Positions 42,359 through 52,123 of a stretch of 64,000 nt of DNA are shown here, piece by piece (the stretch's first letter is position 1; the number at the start of each line of letters is the position of its first letter). The notes under the pieces are model-generated. The model was not told where the DNA came from. It did not search any database and saw only the letters and a program-made list of their open reading frames with translations. The position numbers and the translations under genes are program-made. The DNA comes from Actinomycetota bacterium (GTDB lineage: Bacteria > Actinomycetota > Actinomycetes > S36-B12 > CAIYMF01), in contig JAPLAU010000027.1 of NCBI GenBank assembly GCA_026393115.1, positions 81,592 to 145,591 on the forward strand, written 5' to 3'.

Positions 42359-43563
42359 GCAGGCAACGCGCTTTCAATCGCTGCTTCCGGAACGCTATTG
42401 CGACGGCGCGGCCCGAGCGTGAGGGTGAGGGGAATCATGATGATGGCCGTTGCGAAGACGAGCCACCACACCGCGGAAAAGTTCCCAGTCGAGTCGTGGA
42501 GCCAACCGCCTATTGCCGCGCAAGGAGCACTGATCAGATAGGCGAAGAGGAATGTCATCGCTGAGAGTGAAGCTGTCGAACGGGGAGTCGCTCCCAAGTC
42601 GTTAAGCAGCGCGAGCGCAATTCCGAAACCGCCACCGAGACCCAGACCAAACGCCAGCATCGCGGGAATCGTCGCCGTGGTGGCTCCGACGGCCAGATAC
42701 ACCGCACCCAAACTGGTGAGGACCACCGTGGCCATCAACAAGGGTCTGCGGTCACTAAAGCGATGGGCGATGACGGGGGCCGACATCGCGCCGAGCATGT
42801 TTCCCAGAGTGACGGTTCCGAGCAGGAAGCCTGCTGCATCCAAACTCATTCCGGCTTCCTGATAACTCGGTGCGACCCATGCCAGAGCCAGGATGTACGT
42901 GATGCTTTGGGCAGACATGAGCGCGACCGAAAGCCAGGCACTTCTTGAACGCCACGGTAGGCGGTTGCGACCACCTGTTGCCGGCAGTGTGTGCCGTGCA
43001 AATGGCAGCCAAATGAATAGCGCGATGAGCGCGGGAATTGCCCACGCGGCCATGGCGGCGGTTGCTCCCCATCGGCTGGCGAGTGGCGCCGTGAAACTCG
43101 ACACGAGAACGGCTACGAGCGTCAGTGCGAATGTCGTGGAACCAACAGCGATGCCGACGCGGTGGGGGAGTCGCTCCGCGATCACTCCAGGCACCATGGT
43201 TCCGACAGCGGCGATACCCAAACCGCCGATGATCGAGCCGATGTACAGCGTGACTGAGAGGGGAGGAACCGCGCGAATCGCACACCCCACTACAACGGCC
43301 GCTGCGCCCCAGACAATGATCCACTCGCGGCTGAGGCGGTGATCGAGATTTGCTGCGAGCGGCGAACCGAGAGCCATCATGACCACTGTCAGAGTGGTTG
43401 CCAGACCGATGCCGAACGAATCGAGTGAGGCTTGTTCGCCGATCAGAGAAGAAATGGGTGGCACCTCAGCGAGGGAGAATCGCTGGGTTGCGGCCACCAC
43501 TGTCAGAGCGACGAGCAGGCCTCGTTGAGTGACGAGGCCACCAGTGCTGCCAGTATCGGACAC
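42355..43563 (-). CDS. MFS transporter, CynX/NimT-like
   Basis: 402 residues with twelve predicted hydrophobic segments and the arginine-bearing loop motif after TM2 (ANLDHRLSREW). It resembles the CynX/NimT (cyanate and nitroimidazole-type) branch of the major facilitator superfamily, with two halves separated at about residue 190-205. I use GTG 43563, because the longer reading frame to 43641 would run into the divergent SseB-like gene; AATACT lies 6 nt before this GTG on the minus strand. Substrate cannot be predicted. Confidence 0.85.
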   Translation of the reverse strand: MSDTGSTGGLVTQRGLLVALTVVAATQRFSLAEVPPISSLIGEQASLDSFGIGLATTLTVVMMALGSPLAANLDHRLSREWIIVWGAAAVVVGCAIRAVPPLSVTLYIGSIIGGLGIAAVGTMVPGVIAERLPHRVGIAVGSTTFALTLVAVLVSSFTAPLASRWGATAAMAAWAIPALIALFIWLPFARHTLPATGGRNRLPWRSRSAWLSVALMSAQSITYILALAWVAPSYQEAGMSLDAAGFLLGTVTLGNMLGAMSAPVIAHRFSDRRPLLMATVVLTSLGAVYLAVGATTATIPAMLAFGLGLGGGFGIALALLNDLGATPRSTASLSAMTFLFAYLISAPCAAIGGWLHDSTGNFSAVWWLVFATAIIMIPLTLTLGPRRRNSVPEAAIESALPA

Positions 43564-43609
43564 CAGCCCAGTATTACCGTCCAGAGGCCGATACCGGACG
43601 ATGTTACTT

Positions 43610-44092
43610 GTGAGCGATCCGCGATTCGTTGGGCAAGACATCCCGACGTCGGCCTTCGGGCAGGATCACGGGGCCGCCGATCCGGTGCTGTCCGACGCAC
43701 TCGACCGTTTCAGCCGCGACCGCACTGGTCGGGGTGAGGTGTACAGCGCACTCATTGATGCGCGACTGCTGGTTCCCATGGTTGCGGTGCTCGAAGAATC
43801 AGAGGTCGGAATAGACGGACTCGCGCGCGAAAAGACCAGTTCGATGGCGACGGTCACCCTCATCGGCGCTGGCGGTAAGCGAGCGTTGCTCGCTTTCACG
43901 TCCGTCGAGGCGATGAAAGCGTGGGATCCCACCGCCCGTCAGGTCGCGTCGCTCGCTCCCGATGTGTGTCGTTCAGCGATCGATCAGGGAGAGGATGCGG
44001 TGTTGCTCGATGTGGCGGGCCCGGTGCGTTTTGCCGTCACCGACGAGGCGCTGAGGGTCCTGGGCTCGCTTTCGGCGCACGACCCCGGGTAG
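43610..44092 (+). CDS. SseB-like N-terminal domain protein
   Basis: About 160 residues of the SseB/DUF family often found just before infC in actinobacteria. Recognisable blocks are EVYSALIDARLLVPMVAVLEE, KTSSMATVTLIGAGGKRALLAFTSVEAMKAW and VLLDVAGPVRFAVT. GTG 43610 (VSDPRFVG) is the preferred start; ATG 43601 is possible. It is divergent from the MFS gene with only 46 bp between the starts. Molecular function unknown. Confidence 0.82.
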   Translation: MSDPRFVGQDIPTSAFGQDHGAADPVLSDALDRFSRDRTGRGEVYSALIDARLLVPMVAVLEESEVGIDGLAREKTSSMATVTLIGAGGKRALLAFTSVEAMKAWDPTARQVASLAPDVCRSAIDQGEDAVLLDVAGPVRFAVTDEALRVLGSLSAHDPG

Positions 44093-44109
44093 GGGCCACT
44101 TGGCCCGGT

Positions 44110-44139
44110 TTCGACCTCGGGCCCTCCTCGGGCTACACT
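44110..44139 (+). promoter_or_regulatory. Probable promoter of infC-rpmI-rplT
   Basis: TTCGAC-like -35 (about 44110-44115) and TACACT -10 (44134-44139) with about 18 bp between. Predicted start is near 44146, leaving a leader of about 170 nt. Confidence 0.5.
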
Positions 44140-44197
44140 AAGCCAACGACCACGCGGTAGAAGCTGTATCGCAGTCAAGCGGAGTGTCCAACTCCCA

Positions 44198-44255
44198 CCC
44201 GTCGGATTCCTTGTGATGAGGAACGTCGCACGGGTTCCGGTCCTAGGGTCGCCCT
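44198..44255 (+). promoter_or_regulatory. Structured infC leader region
   Basis: CCCGT (44198-44202) pairs with ACGGG (44230-44234) and inside it TTCCT (44207-44211) with AGGAA (44219-44223). A second GCCC-TC-GGGC hairpin follows (about 44241-44250). No U-tract follows, so a simple terminator is unlikely. The leader may carry autoregulation of the IF3-L35-L20 operon, but the mechanism is not evident. Confidence 0.45.
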
Positions 44256-44318
44256 CGGGCGTTCCCTCAGGCACGGCTGGGCCCTCCGCAGTATTGTCCC
44301 TGCGAGCAAGGAGGCGCC

Positions 44319-44981
44319 ATCACCGTCGAGCCACGGATCAACGAGCGGATCAGAGTTCCCGAAGTACGTCTCGTCGGACCCAATGGTGAACAGGTCGGAA
44401 TCGTGCGCATTGAAGATGCGCTGCGATTGGCCGCGGAAGCAGATCTCGATCTTGTCGAGGTCGCTGCGCAAGGCCAGCCCCCGGTCTGCAAACTTATGGA
44501 CTACGGCAAGTTCAAGTACGAATCGGCCCTGAAGGCGCGTGAAGACCGCAAGAAGCAGGTCAACACTGTCATCAAGGAAATGAAGCTCCGCCCGAAGATC
44601 GATCCCCACGACTACGAGACCAAAAAGGGTCACATCGTGAGGTTCTTGTCGGCTGGCGACAAGGTGAAGGTCACCATTATGTTCCGCGGTCGCGAGCAGT
44701 CGCGTCCCGAACTCGGTTACCGACTGCTGCAGAAATTGGCAGACGACATCGCCGACATCGGGTTCGTTGAGTCAGCTCCGAAGCAAGATGGCCGCAACAT
44801 GATCATGGTGATCGGACCGCTGAAGAAGAAGACCGCAGGGCGAGGTGGGCACGGTGACGAAGGCCATGTCGACGAGAACCATGTCGACGAGAACCATGTC
44901 GACGAGAACCATGTCGACGCAAACCTTCTCGACCAGGCTCACACCGATGGCGATCAAGTCGCCGCCGAGAACGACAACTGA
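44319..44981 (+). CDS. infC: Translation initiation factor IF-3, ATC start
   Basis: 220 residues. The N-terminal domain begins [20 protein letters not shown]; the C-terminal domain has [19 protein letters not shown] and [13 protein letters not shown]. No ATG, GTG or TTG lies in frame before the conserved N-domain. ATC 44319 follows AAGGAGG (44308-44314) by 4 nt, so a non-canonical ATC start, as known for infC, is the best reading. A GTG at 44403 would remove half the N-domain. The C-terminal tail contains four [10 protein letters not shown] repeats (residues 183-202), not part of the IF3 fold. Confidence 0.93.
   Translation: MTVEPRINERIRVPEVRLVGPNGEQVGIVRIEDALRLAAEADLDLVEVAAQGQPPVCKLMDYGKFKYESALKAREDRKKQVNTVIKEMKLRPKIDPHDYETKKGHIVRFLSAGDKVKVTIMFRGREQSRPELGYRLLQKLADDIADIGFVESAPKQDGRNMIMVIGPLKKKTAGRGGHGDEGHVDENHVDENHVDENHVDANLLDQAHTDGDQVAAENDN
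44865..44924 (+). repeat. 15-bp tandem repeat in the infC tail, four copies
   Basis: Three exact copies and one divergent copy of a 15-bp unit (CATGTCGACGAGAAC) encode HVDEN x3 and HVDAN. It is in frame, so copy-number change would keep the reading frame. Confidence 0.92.
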
Positions 44982-45040
44982 CTTTCAGTTCGATCAGTGT
45001 CCACCCAGGGCACTGACATCCGATAGAGGAGAGCGGCACC

Positions 45041-45238
45041 ATGCCGAAGATGAAGACCCACAGCGGGACCAAGAAGCGTTTCAAGGTCACCGGCTCGGGC
45101 AAGCTCATGCACGAGCGCACCAACCGACGCCACCTTCTTGAGGTCAAGTCATCGCGCCGTACCCGTCGACTCTCGCTTGATGCTCAGGTCAAGGCTGTTG
45201 ACGTACCCAAAATCAAGCGCTTGCTCGGAATGCGCTGA
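45041..45238 (+). CDS. rpmI: 50S ribosomal protein L35
   Basis: 65 residues, lysine/arginine-rich. It begins [21 protein letters not shown], the L35 signature, and ends in [16 protein letters not shown] lies about 13 nt upstream of the ATG. L35 is a small subunit-stabilising protein of the large ribosomal subunit. Second gene of infC-rpmI-rplT. Confidence 0.98.
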   Translation: MPKMKTHSGTKKRFKVTGSGKLMHERTNRRHLLEVKSSRRTRRLSLDAQVKAVDVPKIKRLLGMR

Positions 45239-45303
45239 GCGCAGTTCCTGATCCATTCCCTGATATTCCCCGACTTTCCCGTTCTGACTGAAGGAGACGT
45301 GAC

Positions 45304-45687
45304 ATGGCTCGCGTGAAGCGCGCGGTCAACGCGCATAAGAAGCGTCGTGAGGTGCTCGAGCAGGCCAGCGGTTACCGCGGTCAGCGTTCGCGCCTGTACC
45401 GCAAGGCAAAGGAGCAGGTAACTCACTCCCTCGTCTATGCCTACGACCACCGCAAGGATCGCAAGGGCGACTTCCGTCGTCTGTGGATTCAACGCATCAA
45501 CGCGGCGTCTCGTGCCGAGGGCATGACCTACAACCGATTCATCCAGGGCATCAAGGCCGCGGGTGTCGAGGTCGACCGTCGCATGCTGGCCGAGATGGCC
45601 GTCAACGACCCAGGTTCGTTCTCGCAGTTGGTGGCGTTGGCAAAGAAGTCATTGCCGACCGAAGCAACAGCCAGCGCGTCATCCTGA
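45304..45687 (+). CDS. rplT: 50S ribosomal protein L20
   Basis: 127 residues. [20 protein letters not shown], then [21 protein letters not shown]-type elements and [19 protein letters not shown] mark L20, an early assembly protein of the 50S subunit and known translational repressor in other bacteria. GAAGGAG lies 7 nt before the ATG. Confidence 0.98.
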   Translation: MARVKRAVNAHKKRREVLEQASGYRGQRSRLYRKAKEQVTHSLVYAYDHRKDRKGDFRRLWIQRINAASRAEGMTYNRFIQGIKAAGVEVDRRMLAEMAVNDPGSFSQLVALAKKSLPTEATASASS

Positions 45688-45694
45688 TCTGCTG

Positions 45695-46510
45695 ATGTCC
45701 GAATCGAGCCCCGTGCTCACCGCTCGCTCGTCGACGGTGGCCGGGGCTCGACGGCTTCTCCAGCGCAAATTTCGTCGCGAGGAGGGGTTGTTCCTCGTTG
45801 ACGGACCGCTTGGGGTGGCCGAAGCACTCGCAGCCGAACTCGTTGTCGAGGCGTTTGTGAGTGAGTCCGCTACCGATGCCGCACGGTTCGCGGCCGACGC
45901 GGTTGAGCGGTCGGGGGTACGCGTCCATGTGGTCGAGGCCGCCGCGTTGGCGCAGCTCAGTGGCGCCGTGACTCCTCAGGGGATTGTTGCTGTTGCTCGC
46001 ATCGCACACCCGGGAATCGATGAGGTCCTTGAGGCCTCGCCTCGCCTGCTGGTGTTGCTCGATGCAGTCGCCGATCCGGGCAACGCCGGAACGGTGATTC
46101 GCGTTGCCGACGCCGTAGGTGCAGATGCCGTCGTGGTGTCGCGAGCATCCGTTGATGTCTTCAACGACAAGTGTGTTCGTGCGACCACTGGATCGCTTTT
46201 TCACCTGCCAGTGATTGCCGAAGCCGATCTGGTTGATGTCATCGGTTCTTTGCGCGCTGCTGGAGTTCAGGTACTTGGAACCACGGGATCGTCGACTGAC
46301 GATCTCGATGGCCTCATCGATGCGGGCATTCTGAGCGCTCCCACGGCGTGGGTTTTGGGAAACGAGGCGCACGGACTTTCCAAGTCGGTTGCTCAGGCCT
46401 GCGATCGACTGGTGCGCATTCCCATTCACGGACGCGCCGAATCCTTGAATCTGGCCACTGCTGCGGCTGTCGTTTTGTATGCCACTGCGCGCGAGCAGCG
46501 AGGGCACTAG
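45695..46510 (+). CDS. SpoU/TrmH-family RNA 2'-O-methyltransferase
   Basis: 271 residues. An N-terminal substrate-binding domain (about 15-100: RRLLQRKFRREEGLFLVDGP) precedes the SPOUT knot domain with the family motifs DAVADPGNAGTVIRVADAVG, LGNEAHGLS and IPIHGRAESLNLATAAAV. Actinobacterial members beside infC-rpmI-rplT are called rRNA methyltransferases. The start is ATG 45695, 7 bp after rplT; the extension from 45563 lies within rplT. The target nucleotide is not known. A stem-loop with TTT follows. Confidence 0.95.
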   Translation: MSESSPVLTARSSTVAGARRLLQRKFRREEGLFLVDGPLGVAEALAAELVVEAFVSESATDAARFAADAVERSGVRVHVVEAAALAQLSGAVTPQGIVAVARIAHPGIDEVLEASPRLLVLLDAVADPGNAGTVIRVADAVGADAVVVSRASVDVFNDKCVRATTGSLFHLPVIAEADLVDVIGSLRAAGVQVLGTTGSSTDDLDGLIDAGILSAPTAWVLGNEAHGLSKSVAQACDRLVRIPIHGRAESLNLATAAAVVLYATAREQRGH

Positions 46511-46550
46511 GTCCCGTCACTCGGTGTGTGGATAACACGTCGGGACCTTT
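46510..46550 (+). terminator. Terminator-like hairpin after the SpoU gene
   Basis: GGTCCCG (46510-46516) pairs with CGGGACC (46541-46547), with GTGT/ACAC in the loop, followed by TTT. It separates the ribosomal-protein operon from the oxygenase-like pair. Confidence 0.6.
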
Positions 46551-46612
46551 GACCCCGCAACTGAGGTCCTATGGGCGAGAGACAGACCCCCGTTATCGAG
46601 TCACCATGGACT

Positions 46613-46644
46613 TGCCGCTCGATCCGCTCGGGGGTCGAGCGGCA
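46613..46644 (+). repeat. 10-bp perfect inverted repeat upstream of the first oxygenase-like gene
   Basis: TGCCGCTCGA (46613-46622) and TCGAGCGGCA (46635-46644) are separated by 12 nt and end 18 nt before the ATG at 46663. It could be an operator or an mRNA hairpin next to the RBS. Confidence 0.75.
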
Positions 46645-46662
46645 TCAGACTAGAGGTGATCT

Positions 46663-47427
46663 ATGAGCCATTCTCGGATGTCCATTCTGGAAGAGACCGG
46701 ATATGTGGTTCTTGACTCGTGGGGCGATCCCGTGGATCCCTCGGAGTGGCGCGATCTGACCTATGTTGACTGGAAGTCGTCGGGAGACACCCGCTTCGCT
46801 CCCCTCAAGTCGGCGTACGGTGACATCGAGTGCAACGGGTTCTGGCACCACAACCCACCCAAGGCCGACAAAGACGGTGTCGACGTTCCGCACAACGTGT
46901 CGAGGGCACCCTCACTGATGAAGCGGGTGGCCGAGGTTGGTGCGCGCGTCGGCCGCTGCCGCATTATCGAACTGCAGCCCAACACGTACGGCGATGCGTT
47001 GTACAACTCGCACCTCGATGACAACAATCGATTGAACCCCGACGGCGAGGGTTGGGTTGTGCGTTGCTTCATGCAACTCACCGACGACCGCGACTCGGTC
47101 ATGGTGCTGCGTTACGACATAAACGATCCGTCCACGGAAACCCGCTTGGCATTGCCCGCAGGAGCTCAGCTCGTCGTTGATTCCGAGCGCATGTGGCACT
47201 CGGTGTGGCACCCCGGTAGCGATCCGCGCTACTGCCTCATCACATCGTTCGAGTCCGGCCCCGAACTTGAGGACTGGATCAACCGCAACAACCCGCGTAC
47301 GAAGATTGATGGAGTTCCCATCGATGCTGAGTACGCGGCAACGATGGAAGCATCGGCGCAAGCGCGACGTTCGGCCCGCACCGACTACTACGGGTATGAC
47401 CCCAGCGCGGTGTACAGCGAGGCATAA
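46663..47427 (+). CDS. Putative 2OG/Fe(II) oxygenase-like protein A
   Basis: 254 residues, not closely matched to a family I can name. Its core fits a 2-oxoglutarate/Fe(II) double-stranded beta-helix resembling the aspartyl/asparaginyl-hydroxylase branch: RIIELQPNTYG, then His117-x-Asp119 in YNSHLDDNN, the strand WVVRCFMQL, and distal His179 in RMWHSVWH. Arg189 comes exactly 10 residues after that His (RYCLITS), the spacing expected for binding the 2OG carboxylate. The N-terminus carries EETGYVVLDS and DWKSSGDTRFAPL. GAGG lies 6 nt before the ATG. About 151 bp later a paralogue follows. Substrate unknown; no TAT or secretion signal, so cytoplasmic. Confidence 0.7.
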   Translation: MSHSRMSILEETGYVVLDSWGDPVDPSEWRDLTYVDWKSSGDTRFAPLKSAYGDIECNGFWHHNPPKADKDGVDVPHNVSRAPSLMKRVAEVGARVGRCRIIELQPNTYGDALYNSHLDDNNRLNPDGEGWVVRCFMQLTDDRDSVMVLRYDINDPSTETRLALPAGAQLVVDSERMWHSVWHPGSDPRYCLITSFESGPELEDWINRNNPRTKIDGVPIDAEYAATMEASAQARRSARTDYYGYDPSAVYSEA

Positions 47428-47433
47428 TCGGCC

Positions 47434-47474
47434 GATCCCCTAGAGGTGTGCGAATCCGCCGCCTCTAGGGGATC
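47434..47474 (+). repeat. 13-bp perfect inverted repeat between the oxygenase-like paralogues
   Basis: GATCCCCTAGAGG (47434-47446) and CCTCTAGGGGATC (47462-47474) are separated by 15 nt. There is no U-tract. It could be a U-less terminator for gene A or an operator for gene B. Confidence 0.85.
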
Positions 47475-47578
47475 ACGAATGTCCGGGGCAGTTGGGTTGT
47501 GGGTGGAGTCGCTGGCCGATTGTCGGCGGCGGATGGGCCACAATAGTGACCGTCACCGAATCCGGAGGTAGGGAAATC

Positions 47579-48442
47579 ATGGCCGACTACAGCAAACTCG
47601 CCATCTTTGAAGAAACCGGCTACGTCGTTCTCGACTCGTACGACCAATCGGCCGATCCGGCGGAGTGGCTTGATATCGAGTTCGTCGATTGGAAGTCCTC
47701 TGGCGAGACTCGGTTTGCGCCCTTGGCCAGTGCCTATGGTGACCTTGAGTGCGATGGTTTCTGGAACCACACCCCGCCGAAGACCGACAAGGACGGCGTT
47801 TGGGTGCCTGCTAACGCTGACAAGGCGCCACGCCTCGTGGCTCGCGCGCAGGAGCCTGGCTCAAATATGGGCCGCTGCCGGGTGATCGAACTTCAGCCCA
47901 ATCTCTACGGCGAGACGCTGTACAACATGCACCGCGATGACAACAACCGCCTGAACCCTGAAGGCACCGGTTGGATCGTACGCGGATTCTTCAACCTCAC
48001 CGACGACCCCAACACCTGCATGGTGCTGCGCGAGGACAAGGACGACCCGAGCACCGAGACTCGCATTGCATTGCCGGCCGGAGCGCAGCTGATCGTTGAC
48101 ACTCAACGCCTTTACCACGCTGTGTACCACCCCGGCGATGTTGCGAGGTACTGCCTGATTACCTCGTGGGAGTCAGGCCCCGAACTGCAGGCCTACATCA
48201 CCGCGAAGAACGGTGTGAGCCGCGTTGAGTCGCTTGCGATGACCGACGAGGAAATTGCGGCAGGCGAAGAACTCGCGGCCCAAAAGCGTGCCGCTCGCGC
48301 TGCCGCTCTGGCGGCTCGTGGCCAGGACCCGACGTTCGGTGATGGCACGATGCGTGTCGCCGAGGGCATGGGCGAGGGCATGGGCGAGGGCATGGGTGGC
48401 GGCATGGGCGACGGCATGGGAGAAGTTCTCTCTGAGGCCTAA
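47579..48442 (+). CDS. Putative 2OG/Fe(II) oxygenase-like protein B with Gly-Met tail
   Basis: 287 residues, paralogous to the preceding protein over about residues 8-210. Shared blocks are EETGYVVLDS, the DWKSSG-x-TRFAPL segment, GRCR-x-IELQPN, DDNNRLNP, DPSTETR-x-ALPAGAQL and RYCLITS. The ligand set is kept: His118-x-Asp120, His180, Arg190 (+10). It differs at the C-terminus: an alanine/arginine-rich helix (about 228-250), then GMGE/GMGG/GMGD repeats (262-282) ending, like protein A, in SEA. GGAGG lies 10 nt before the ATG; the upstream in-frame extension to 47492 lacks an RBS. Both copies look functional. Substrate unknown. Confidence 0.7.
   Translation: MADYSKLAIFEETGYVVLDSYDQSADPAEWLDIEFVDWKSSGETRFAPLASAYGDLECDGFWNHTPPKTDKDGVWVPANADKAPRLVARAQEPGSNMGRCRVIELQPNLYGETLYNMHRDDNNRLNPEGTGWIVRGFFNLTDDPNTCMVLREDKDDPSTETRIALPAGAQLIVDTQRLYHAVYHPGDVARYCLITSWESGPELQAYITAKNGVSRVESLAMTDEEIAAGEELAAQKRAARAAALAARGQDPTFGDGTMRVAEGMGEGMGEGMGGGMGDGMGEVLSEA
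48362..48424 (+). repeat. 12-bp tandem repeat encoding Gly-Met-Gly-acidic units
   Basis: Five GAGGGCATGGGC-like units (some with GGT, GAC or GGC first codons) encode EGMG, EGMG, EGMG, GGMG and DGMG. The repeat is in frame and sits just before the stop. Confidence 0.9.
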
Positions 48443-48481
48443 CCCTCGCCATTTCGCATGGGGGACATTGAGCACGCATAG

Positions 48482-49605
<1,124 letters not shown>

Positions 49606-49606
<1 letters not shown>

Positions 49607-52122
49607 TGCGCGCTCCTGTGTCGTGGGTTCGTGAGTACGCCGATCTTCCTGCCGATGTCGACGGCGAATCCCTTGCCGCCGCGCTCGTGCGTGCGGGTCT
49701 CGAGGTCGAGTCGGTTGAGGTGATGGGTGGCGAGGTGAACGGCCCCGTGGTCGTCGGCCTCGTTCGCAGCATCGACGAACTCACCGAATTCAAGAAACCC
49801 ATCCGCTGGTGTCAGGTCGAAGTTGGTGCCGAACATGGGCATCCCGACACTCCAGGCGTTCGCGGAATCATCTGCGGCGCACGCAATTTCGTCGAAGGTG
49901 ACTTGGTTGCCATCGCGCTTCCTGGAACAGTGCTGCCGGGAGATTTCCTCATCGCCTCCCGCGAGACGTACGGTCACGTATCCGACGGCATGATTTGCTC
50001 GGCGCGCGAACTCGGACTCGGTGAAGAGCACGATGGCATCATCGTCTTGCCGCCCGACTCTGCCGCTGTGGGTAGTGATGCCAAGCCCTTGCTCGGAATC
50101 GGTGACGAGGTTCTCGATATTGCCGTGACGCCCGACCGCGGCTACGCCCTGTCGATCCGCGGAATTGCACGCGAGGCAGCGACGGCTTTCGGCGTCACGT
50201 TCCGTGATCCTGGACTCGAACTGGTTGAGTTGCCTGCGCCCGAGCCGGGAAGCGAGCCGCACCCGTGCGGTTCCGACGATCTGAACGCGTGTGACCTATT
50301 CACCCTGCGCACCATCGTCGATTTCGATCCGCACGCGCCGACGCCGCTGTGGATGAGTAGCCGTCTGGTCGCGGCCGGAATGCGTTCGGTGTCTCTGGCG
50401 GTCGACATCACCAACTACGTGATGCTCGAGACTGGCCAACCGCTTCATGCATTCGACCTCGGCAAACTTCGTGGACCTGTACGTCCACGTGCAGCGGCGG
50501 ACGGTGAAGTGCTCGAAACTCTCGACCACGTCGAGCGCGCACTGAACACCGATGATCTGGTGATCTCAGACGACACTGGAGCTATCGGTCTGGCCGGAGT
50601 GATGGGCGGTCTCACGAGTGAGATCGACAGCGAGTCGACTGCCATCGCTTTGGAAGCCGCACATTTCGAGTCGACAAAGGTTGCGCGAGTGTGTCGCCGC
50701 CACAAGTTGTCAAGTGAGGCTTCTCGTCGATACGAGCGAGGTGTCGATCGAGTGCTCGCACCGTACGCCTCGGCCCGTGCGACGGCGCTGCTGCTGCAAC
50801 TCGGTGGTGGTCGCTACCTAGGAATGACGGCGGTTGAAGCCGCGCACGAGCCGGTCGTCATCGCGTTGCCCGCAGACTTGCCGGGTCGCACTGGCGGGCT
50901 GCATGTTGCTTCCGACAGCGTGTTGGCGCACCTGCGCTCGGTGGGTTGTGTCGTCGACCAATCAACTGATCCGCTGACGGTGACTCCACCCACATGGCGG
51001 CCCGATCTGACTGACCCCGCCGATCTCGTTGAAGAAGTGCTGCGACTGATCGGCTACGACGCCATTCCCTCGGAACTTCCGGTGGCCCCCGCCGGATTCG
51101 GACTCACCGATGTGCAGCGTGACCGCACTCGGGTGGGTCGCGCGCTCGCGGGTGCGGGATACAACGAAGTGTTGTCGTACCCATTCATTGGTCAGGCCGA
51201 ACTCGATGCGCTCGGGTTGCCCTCAGACGATGCGCGCCGCGAACTGCTGCTGCTGGCCAATCCGTTGTCTGATGAGCAGCCGGGAATGCGTAGCACCTTG
51301 CTACCCGGTCTGGTGGCTGCCGCCCGACGTAATCTTGGTCGCGGCAGCAACGACTTGGCGTTGTTCGAAATCGGCTCGGTCATCGCTTTGAAACCTGGAC
51401 AGTTGCCCCGCGGCATCGACAACCCGCCGCGTCCGCCGGTAGCAGGACGGCCCTCCCAGGCAGATCTGGACGCTCTCGTGGCCCTCTTGCCCGAGGAGAG
51501 CCGGCACGTCGGTGTCGTTCTCTGTGGAAATCGCGACCGTCAGGGTTGGTGGGGTGGCGCCACGTCGGCATCGTGGGCCGATGCCATTGAGGCGATGCAG
51601 TCTGCGGCGCGAGCCGTCAACCGCATCCTCGAGGTTCGCGCGGGCTCTGCACCGATGCCCTGGCACCCTGGCCGTTGCGCCGAACTCGTGCTCGATGGTG
51701 TCGTCGTTGGTCATGCGGGCGAACTTCACCCGCGCGCCTGCGAGAGTGCAGGGCTCCCGCCGAGGTCATCAGCGGCTGAGGTCGATCTTGATGCATTGAT
51801 CGCCGGAGCTACTCGGGTTGTGTCAGCGCCGTCGGTCGGAACGCAGCCGCTCGCGAAGGAGGATCTCGCTCTCGTGGTCGATGCCTCTGTGCCGGCCAGC
51901 GAGGTGGCACAGGCGCTGCGCGACGGTGCGGGTGACTTAGTTGAGTCGGTGCGCCTCTTTGACGTCTACGAGGGCCCCCAGGTGGGCGAGGGGAAGCGTT
52001 CGCTGGCGTTCAGCTTGCGGTTGCGTGCTTCCGACCGCACCCTCTCCGCTGAGGAACTTGCGGCCGCTCGCGAAGGTGCTGTCGTGGAAGCGGCGCGTCG
52101 GGTGGGGGCCGTGCTGAGATAA
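49606..52122 (+). CDS. pheT: Phenylalanyl-tRNA synthetase beta subunit
   Basis: 838 residues. Order: N-terminal tRNA-binding OB domain (about 40-150), B3/4 editing domain (about 210-380, with RYERGVDRVLA), B5 domain, class II-like core (about 480-700) and C-terminal FDX-ACB anticodon-binding domain (about 745-838, VRLFDVYEGPQVGEGKRSLA). The start is ATG 49606 in TGATG with pheS; the TTG 49603 one codon upstream is not needed. Full length. The TAA stop abuts the argC operator. Confidence 0.97.
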
Positions 52123-52123
52123 A

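Noticed and set aside
44865..44924. CRISPR-like direct repeats
   Set aside because: The 15-bp units are contiguous with no spacers and are in frame within infC.
48362..48424. CRISPR or REP-type repeat
   Set aside because: A 12-bp in-frame coding repeat without spacers.
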